DNA of 11,808 bases from the NCBI GenBank assembly GCA_947461165.1, contig CANHJR010000013.1, positions 1 to 11,808 of the forward strand. The letters run 5' to 3'. Shown piece by piece: positions 7,461-11,808 of this stretch. The translations under genes were made by a program, and so were the position numbers. This DNA is from Saprospirales bacterium. GTDB taxonomy: Bacteria > Bacteroidota > Bacteroidia > Chitinophagales > JADJOU01. The notes below the pieces were generated by a model. The model searched no databases. It was not told the origin of the DNA and worked only from the letters and a program-made list of their open reading frames with translations. Numbering within the stretch: the first letter of the stretch is position 1; every line of letters starts with the position of its first letter.

Positions 7461-7507
7461 TTTATTGCAATTAAGTGATGAATAAATTCAATTATATAAA
7501 GGATTTC

Positions 7508-8305
7508 TTATTTGCCTCTTGAAGCAAATGATTGAGAAATCAAGAATTGTGATTCATCCATCTTATAAGTCATTCCATCTATTTTAGTAGAGAAATAATT
7601 ATATGCAATGATAGCAAAAAATGAGGTAGATATACCTAAGGCAGTATTGATCAAGGCTTCAGAAATACCAGTCGCAAGTGCAGTCTGATCTGGAGCTCCT
7701 GCAGCTGCTAGAGCCTTAAATGAGTTAATCATACCAATTACAGTTCCAATAAGACCAAGTAGAGTTGCAATAGAAGCTAAGGTAGATAAAATACTCATGT
7801 TTTTCTGAAGCATAGGAAGCTCTAAAGCTGTTGTCTCTTCCATTTCTTTCTGTATTTTCAATATTTTCTGCTCACCACTTAGTTCTTTGGTAGAAGACAT
7901 GTTCTCAAAAGCATCTACACCAGCCAAGGTTACGTTTGCTATAGTACCTTTTTGGGCATGACATAAATTTCGAGCTTCCTCGATATCATTCGACTCAAGT
8001 GAGTTAGTAATTTTTTTCAAGAAACCATCGACATCTGATCCTCCTGCGGCTTTACCGAGAGATAAATATCTTTCTATTGAAAAAACACACATTGAAATAA
8101 ATAGCGTTAAAAGTATTGGTACAATAAAACCTCCTGCATACATCATTCCTAAGAGATTTCCTGGAATAGCATGTCCGTGTTCATCCACATTGGATGAGGA
8201 GCCAAGCACAAATTTGTAGATGAGAATAGAGATAATAAAAACAATGACAAACACCACGATGTTTGATACTGGAAGAACGCTTCCTTTTTCTTTTTGTGTA
8301 CTCAT
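7508..8305 (-). CDS. exbB: MotA/TolQ/ExbB proton channel family protein
   Basis: The 265-residue inner-membrane protein is the pentameric stator of the Ton motor. It has an extra N-terminal helix (about 14-34), a helix at 56-76, a cytoplasmic region (about 78-165), then helices at about 172-195 and 217-238. The family signature TLLGLIGTVIGM (181-192) includes T188, and GISEALINTALG (213-224) includes E216 and T221; these correspond to T148, E176 and T181 of E. coli ExbB, which line the proton path. Position at the head of exbB-exbD-exbD-tonB supports ExbB over MotA. The ATG start is preceded by A-rich sequence without a Shine-Dalgarno motif, and a -7 box lies about 45 bases upstream. Confidence 0.93.
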   Translation of the reverse strand: MSTQKEKGSVLPVSNIVVFVIVFIISILIYKFVLGSSSNVDEHGHAIPGNLLGMMYAGGFIVPILLTLFISMCVFSIERYLSLGKAAGGSDVDGFLKKITNSLESNDIEEARNLCHAQKGTIANVTLAGVDAFENMSSTKELSGEQKILKIQKEMEETTALELPMLQKNMSILSTLASIATLLGLIGTVIGMINSFKALAAAGAPDQTALATGISEALINTALGISTSFFAIIAYNYFSTKIDGMTYKMDESQFLISQSFASRGK

Positions 8306-8349
8306 TTTGAAGTTATTTTAATTTTTGGTTTTTTAAATTGATACGATGA

Positions 8350-8377
8350 CAAAGATATATTTTTTCAATTATTCAAA
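8350..8377 (-). promoter_or_regulatory. Promoter candidate of the exbB-exbD-exbD-tonB operon
   Basis: Read on the minus strand, TATCTTTG (8357-8350) is a perfect TAnnTTTG -7 box of the Bacteroidota primary sigma factor. TTTG at 8377-8374 could serve as the -33 box, though the 16-base spacing is slightly short. Transcription would start near 8343, about 38 bases before the exbB ATG. The rest of the 211-bp gap (8306-8516) is AT-rich, with no gene or strong hairpin that I can support. Confidence 0.5.
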
Positions 8378-8516
8378 AGAAATAATAATGATGATAGAAC
8401 GCAATTAACAAAACAATAATATGAAGAGCATTATTTTTTTCGTTTTTTTAATCTTTCCTCAATAAAACACCAGAATTATAAGACGGAAGATTATATTAAA
8501 AAAATATACGATAGAC

Positions 8517-9896
8517 TTAAAACAAACCTTGAATAACAAGTAAAATTTCGGACGGAAACAATCCGAGAGCAAGCAGGCAAACGATACAAACTATAATGGT
8601 GATCTGTAAAGATGAGGATGCTTTGAATTCAGACTCGGGACTAGGTTCAAATAGGAATACTCTATTGATCATTTTGAGATAATAAGCTATACCAACCGCC
8701 GAGGCCATTAAAGCAAAGATAAAACTGATCTTATAATCAGGCAAAAGAAGCAATTTTGAGACCACATTCCATTTCGCGATAAATCCGCCCGTAAGTGGAA
8801 TTCCTGCCATTGACAATATGGCAAATGTAAACCCAAGTGCAGACAGCTTACTATGACGATAAAGACCATTCAAGGTGTCAAAACTCAGTTCTTCTTGTTC
8901 AGAAAAGTTGTTTAGAATAACAAATACAAGAATACTAGCGACCGAATAGGCAAGAAGGTAAAAGGTAACAGCTGCAGCATTTTGCCCTAAAACTGCGATC
9001 ATCAATCCCAAGACAAGAAACGATGCGTGCGAAATACTCGAATAGGCCATTAGTCGCTTCGGATTCTTCTGAACCAAACCTAGAATGCTACTAACAATAA
9101 GAGAGATACATATCACAATCATCGTATAGGGCATCCAGACTTTGGACTGATATCCAAAGAAACCAACCATCAAATAAAGAAGTGCAATCGTTGTGGCAAT
9201 TTTTACAATAATGGACATAAATCCGGTAATAATTGTTGGACTACCTTCATAAACGTCGGGAGACCAAAAATGAAAAGGAGCTAAAGCCATTTTGAAGAAA
9301 AGAGCGACGACAATAAATAATACTCCAATATGAAAATAATGGGGCATAAGAATGCCACTAGTTTGTTGTATTTCAACAATTCGGTCTATTGTGAATTCTC
9401 CGAAGGTGCCATAGATCAGAGCAATTCCAAACAATAAAAATGCGGAACTGAAGGAACCTAAAATGAAGTATTTCAATCCGGCTTCAAGTGAAAATCGATT
9501 GTCCTTATTGCTAGCAGCCAATACATAGAGCGGAATTGATAAAATCTCAATGCCAAGAAATAGAGTCACCAAACTAGTCATCCCCACCATGAGGATAGCC
9601 CCACACAAGCTAAAAAGCATCAATGAGTATATACTTGAACTTTTATTTGAATTGAAATTGGAGTTGAGGATGAGAAAAAATGCCGAAAATAGAATTAAAA
9701 ATGTCATAAAAATGGTCAATGGTGCCCAAACGAAGAATGCTCCAAATTTTAAAGAAAACTGAAACTTCAAAAAGATAGATCCTAGAGCTGTAAGAAGGCC
9801 TCCTAGTGAAATCCATTTAGAGATATCGCGCTTTTCGTAGAAGCTCGAAAACATCACCAAAATTCCAGTGAGGAAAAGTATGAGTACTGCCAGCAT
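8517..9896 (-). CDS. nuoN: NADH-quinone oxidoreductase subunit N
   Basis: The 459-residue polytopic membrane protein is one of three antiporter-like subunits of respiratory complex I, which moves protons as electrons pass from NADH to quinone. The proton_antipo_M region is clear. E116 lies in LFLGIEILSIPLYVL, K202 in FKMALAPFHFWSPDVYEGSP, K232 in the next helix and K375 in PLTGGFIAKW. These match the key E133, K217, K247 and K395 of E. coli NuoN. It is slightly shorter than the E. coli protein (485). The start is firm: the frame upstream of the ATG closes at the nuoM stop codon only four codons earlier, with a 12-base gap between the genes. It is the last nuo gene, as usual, and no clear terminator follows it. 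Confidence 0.95.
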   Translation of the reverse strand: MLAVLILFLTGILVMFSSFYEKRDISKWISLGGLLTALGSIFLKFQFSLKFGAFFVWAPLTIFMTFLILFSAFFLILNSNFNSNKSSSIYSLMLFSLCGAILMVGMTSLVTLFLGIEILSIPLYVLAASNKDNRFSLEAGLKYFILGSFSSAFLLFGIALIYGTFGEFTIDRIVEIQQTSGILMPHYFHIGVLFIVVALFFKMALAPFHFWSPDVYEGSPTIITGFMSIIVKIATTIALLYLMVGFFGYQSKVWMPYTMIVICISLIVSSILGLVQKNPKRLMAYSSISHASFLVLGLMIAVLGQNAAAVTFYLLAYSVASILVFVILNNFSEQEELSFDTLNGLYRHSKLSALGFTFAILSMAGIPLTGGFIAKWNVVSKLLLLPDYKISFIFALMASAVGIAYYLKMINRVFLFEPSPESEFKASSSLQITIIVCIVCLLALGLFPSEILLVIQGLF

Positions 9897-9908
9897 ATTG
9901 TTGTTATA

Positions 9909-11351
9909 TTACTTTTTAATTTCAATTAAATTTATCAAATATTGCGCCGTTGAAGCCGTCATATCCATCAAATATTGTGGAAACAATCCTAATGCCAAAA
10001 CCAAAACACATATCAAACCAAGTGCATACAAATGAACCGAATTGATTGGCTTCATTTGAGAAACAGCAGTAGATTCTTCACCAAAGAACGCCAATTGGAA
10101 AACCCTCAACATGTATGCTGCTCCGATAATAATCGAAAGCCCAACGATAACACCAATGATTGGGTTGTACAAATAGATACTAAACAATAGGAGCATTTCG
10201 CCCGGAAAACCATTTGTTAAAGGGACCGCTATAGACCCTAAAATAATTATAAAAGATAGAATAGCAAAAGCAGGTGCCTTCGTTGCTATGCCACCCAGTT
10301 CACTTAGTTGTCTGCTACCTGTTGTCTGTTCGATGATATCAATCATATAGAAAATTCCTACAATATTGATTCCGTGAACGACCATTTGAAAGGCAGCGCC
10401 TTGAAAACCAAATACTTTCATCACCAAAATCCCTGTGGCTATCATTCCTACGTGAGATAGTGATGAGAATGCCGCTATGAGCTTTAGGTCATTTCTTCTA
10501 AGGGCTATAAATGCCCCATACAAAATACCAATGGATGATAGGATTACAAAAACAAGAGTCAAACTAGCGGGACTATCATTCTGAAATGGCATAAACCATT
10601 TGAATAATCCAAACAATCCCATTTTAAGCATTATACCCGAGAGGAGAATCGTTCCTTCGCTAGGTGATTTGCGGTATGTGTCGGCCTGCCATGAATGCAA
10701 AGGAAAAATTGGAATTTTAACGCCAAAACCGATGAAAAGTAGAATGGAATAGTAAATCGTATATTCTCCATTCATACTAACGGGTATGAGCGATTTGATA
10801 TCTAAAGAATCAACCTTGGCATCGCATAAAATTAAAATAAAGGCCGCTAGAATACAAAGGCTACCAACAAAGGTCATAATGAAAAAACGAGTAAACGTTT
10901 TTTGAATTTCATCACCTTGACCCCATTTGAAGACGATAAAGTAAATTGGTATAAGGGCTAATTCCCAGAAGAAATAAAACAATAATGCATTCATACTGCT
11001 GAAAACACCAAGAAGTGCAAACTGCATCAAGAATACCAACCCATAAAAACTAGCGTCATATTCTTTGTCCCAAGACATCAAACTAACAAATAAAACTACA
11101 AAATTGGTCAATAAGACCATTGAAAATCCAAGCCCATCAACACCAACATAGAAACTGCCACCGAGATCGTTTAAGAATTCGTGAAAATAAACAAAATTAA
11201 AGTCCTTGGAAACGTCATACTTGGCCAATAATGAGCAAGTGAAAAGAAAAAAAGTGGCAGAAAAAGCCAAAGAGAACTCTTTAATAAACTTTTTCGGGAC
11301 GAAAAAAGCTAAAATAGAAACGAATAGAGTAACTGTTAATAATATTTCCAC
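9909..11351 (-). CDS. nuoM: NADH-quinone oxidoreductase subunit M
   Basis: The 480-residue polytopic protein is the middle antiporter-like proton-pumping subunit of complex I. Visible key residues are E130 in FYFFWELALIPIYF, K212 in GFGVKIPIFPLHSWQADTY, K243 in MLKMGLFGLFKW, H300 in SSLSHVGMI and E385 in PLTNGFPGEMLLL, which marks it as NuoM rather than NuoN (lysine there). About 13-14 membrane helices are expected. The start is GTG at 11351: the frame closes with TAA three codons upstream and the sequence in between offers no ATG. It lies 23 bases after nuoL and 12 before nuoN, in the usual L-M-N order, so the three are surely co-transcribed. Confidence 0.95.
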   Translation of the reverse strand: MEILLTVTLFVSILAFFVPKKFIKEFSLAFSATFFLFTCSLLAKYDVSKDFNFVYFHEFLNDLGGSFYVGVDGLGFSMVLLTNFVVLFVSLMSWDKEYDASFYGLVFLMQFALLGVFSSMNALLFYFFWELALIPIYFIVFKWGQGDEIQKTFTRFFIMTFVGSLCILAAFILILCDAKVDSLDIKSLIPVSMNGEYTIYYSILLFIGFGVKIPIFPLHSWQADTYRKSPSEGTILLSGIMLKMGLFGLFKWFMPFQNDSPASLTLVFVILSSIGILYGAFIALRRNDLKLIAAFSSLSHVGMIATGILVMKVFGFQGAAFQMVVHGINIVGIFYMIDIIEQTTGSRQLSELGGIATKAPAFAILSFIIILGSIAVPLTNGFPGEMLLLFSIYLYNPIIGVIVGLSIIIGAAYMLRVFQLAFFGEESTAVSQMKPINSVHLYALGLICVLVLALGLFPQYLMDMTASTAQYLINLIEIKK

Positions 11352-11374
11352 GGCAATATGTTATCTGATGATAT

Positions 11375-11808
11375 TTATAAGATAAAAATAAGGATAGTCA
11401 ATAAGGATAAAACACCCACTGTGATATAAACCAAATAATATTCTACATTTCCATTTTGAAGAATTCGGAGGATCTGACCTAAGCTAAAAAGAAATCTGCT
11501 ACTACCAAAAAAGATTGGTTGTACGAGCTTGGTTTCTACAAAGAAAAATAATTGGTCGGATATATTTTCAAATGGTTTTACGACTAACCAGTGATAGAAT
11601 TCATCAACATAAAACTTATTTTCACCCCAAAGTGAAAATCCAGTTCTATTCGTTGTTTCCGTTTTTGCTATTTTGAAATGATTGAAAGCAAACCATCCCA
11701 ATATGAGAACGAGCAAAACGGCTATCCCCATGAGCGTCCACTCCACGTTGTGGCTTAGGTGACTCTCGTGAGTTGGTATGGTCTTCAAAGAAAAAATTTG
11801 ATTGTACC
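11375..11808 (-). CDS. nuoL: NADH-quinone oxidoreductase subunit L (C-terminal part only)
   Basis: The frame is open to the right edge, so only the last 143 residues are seen. They match the C-terminal region of NuoL: a membrane helix (WTLMGIAVLLVLILGWFAF), then LWGENKFYVDEFYHWLVVKP, the conserved 'NK-Y-VDE-Y' segment, followed by the lateral amphipathic region and a last helix (YYLVYITVGVLSLLTILIFIL in part). In complex I this end holds the long lateral helix that runs along NuoM and NuoN. The visible TTG at 11788 is not the true start, since the coding sequence continues upstream (YNQIFSL). The catalytic antiporter core lies outside the window. Position before nuoM confirms the call. Confidence 0.9.
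   Translation of the reverse strand, partial: YNQIFSLKTIPTHESHLSHNVEWTLMGIAVLLVLILGWFAFNHFKIAKTETTNRTGFSLWGENKFYVDEFYHWLVVKPFENISDQLFFFVETKLVQPIFFGSSRFLFSLGQILRILQNGNVEYYLVYITVGVLSLLTILIFIL

Noticed and set aside
8415..8436. AATAAT/ATTATT hairpin followed by T runs in the nuoN-exbB gap
   Set aside because: The stem is only six A-T pairs around a 9-base loop, and the T runs are on the + strand where no gene ends, so it is unlikely to terminate nuoN transcription.
11786..11788. TTG as the start of a 137-residue membrane protein
   Set aside because: The frame continues to the window edge and the sequence is the C-terminal end of NuoL, so this is a truncated gene and not a separate small one.

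Overview
This window looks like an ordinary chromosomal stretch from a low-GC member of the Bacteroidota. I infer this from four things: an Oar-like TonB-dependent receptor with the family's typical calcium-site-like motif; a TonB whose N-terminus carries the 'RGKNKGYGAY' pre-membrane signature common in that phylum; an exbB-exbD-exbD-tonB gene order; and a Bacteroidota-style -7 box (TATCTTTG) together with the absence of clear Shine-Dalgarno sequences. No rRNA, tRNA, CRISPR array, insertion sequence or phage gene was seen.

Layout. Positions 1-2436 (+) hold the C-terminal 811 residues of an outer-membrane TonB-dependent receptor whose signal peptide and plug lie outside the window; it ends in a strong hairpin terminator. 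Positions 2487-2731 form a regulatory region for clpB, with a sigma-54-like -24/-12 element, an overlapping housekeeping-type promoter candidate, two TGACA-N3-TG half-palindromes 43 bp apart, and other short symmetric elements. Positions 2732-5329 (+) encode a complete ClpB disaggregase. A long hairpin at 5341-5380 can terminate clpB and the convergent tonB operon.

Positions 8305-5397 (-) carry the inner-membrane energy-transduction operon exbB-exbD-exbD-tonB, which uses the proton-motive force to power receptors such as the one at the left edge. Positions 11808-8517 (-) carry the end of the respiratory complex I operon: nuoL (3' part only), nuoM and nuoN, the three antiporter-like proton-pumping subunits. 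The complex I genes and the Ton operon run in the same direction, separated by 211 bp with no convincing terminator, so some read-through is possible. The Ton operon also has its own promoter candidate.

Functionally, complex I builds the proton gradient, ExbB/ExbD/TonB spend it, and the receptor uses the resulting force for uptake. ClpB is an independent protein-quality-control gene between them. I did not find a convincing undescribed system. The most interesting signal is the compact, multi-element promoter region of clpB.
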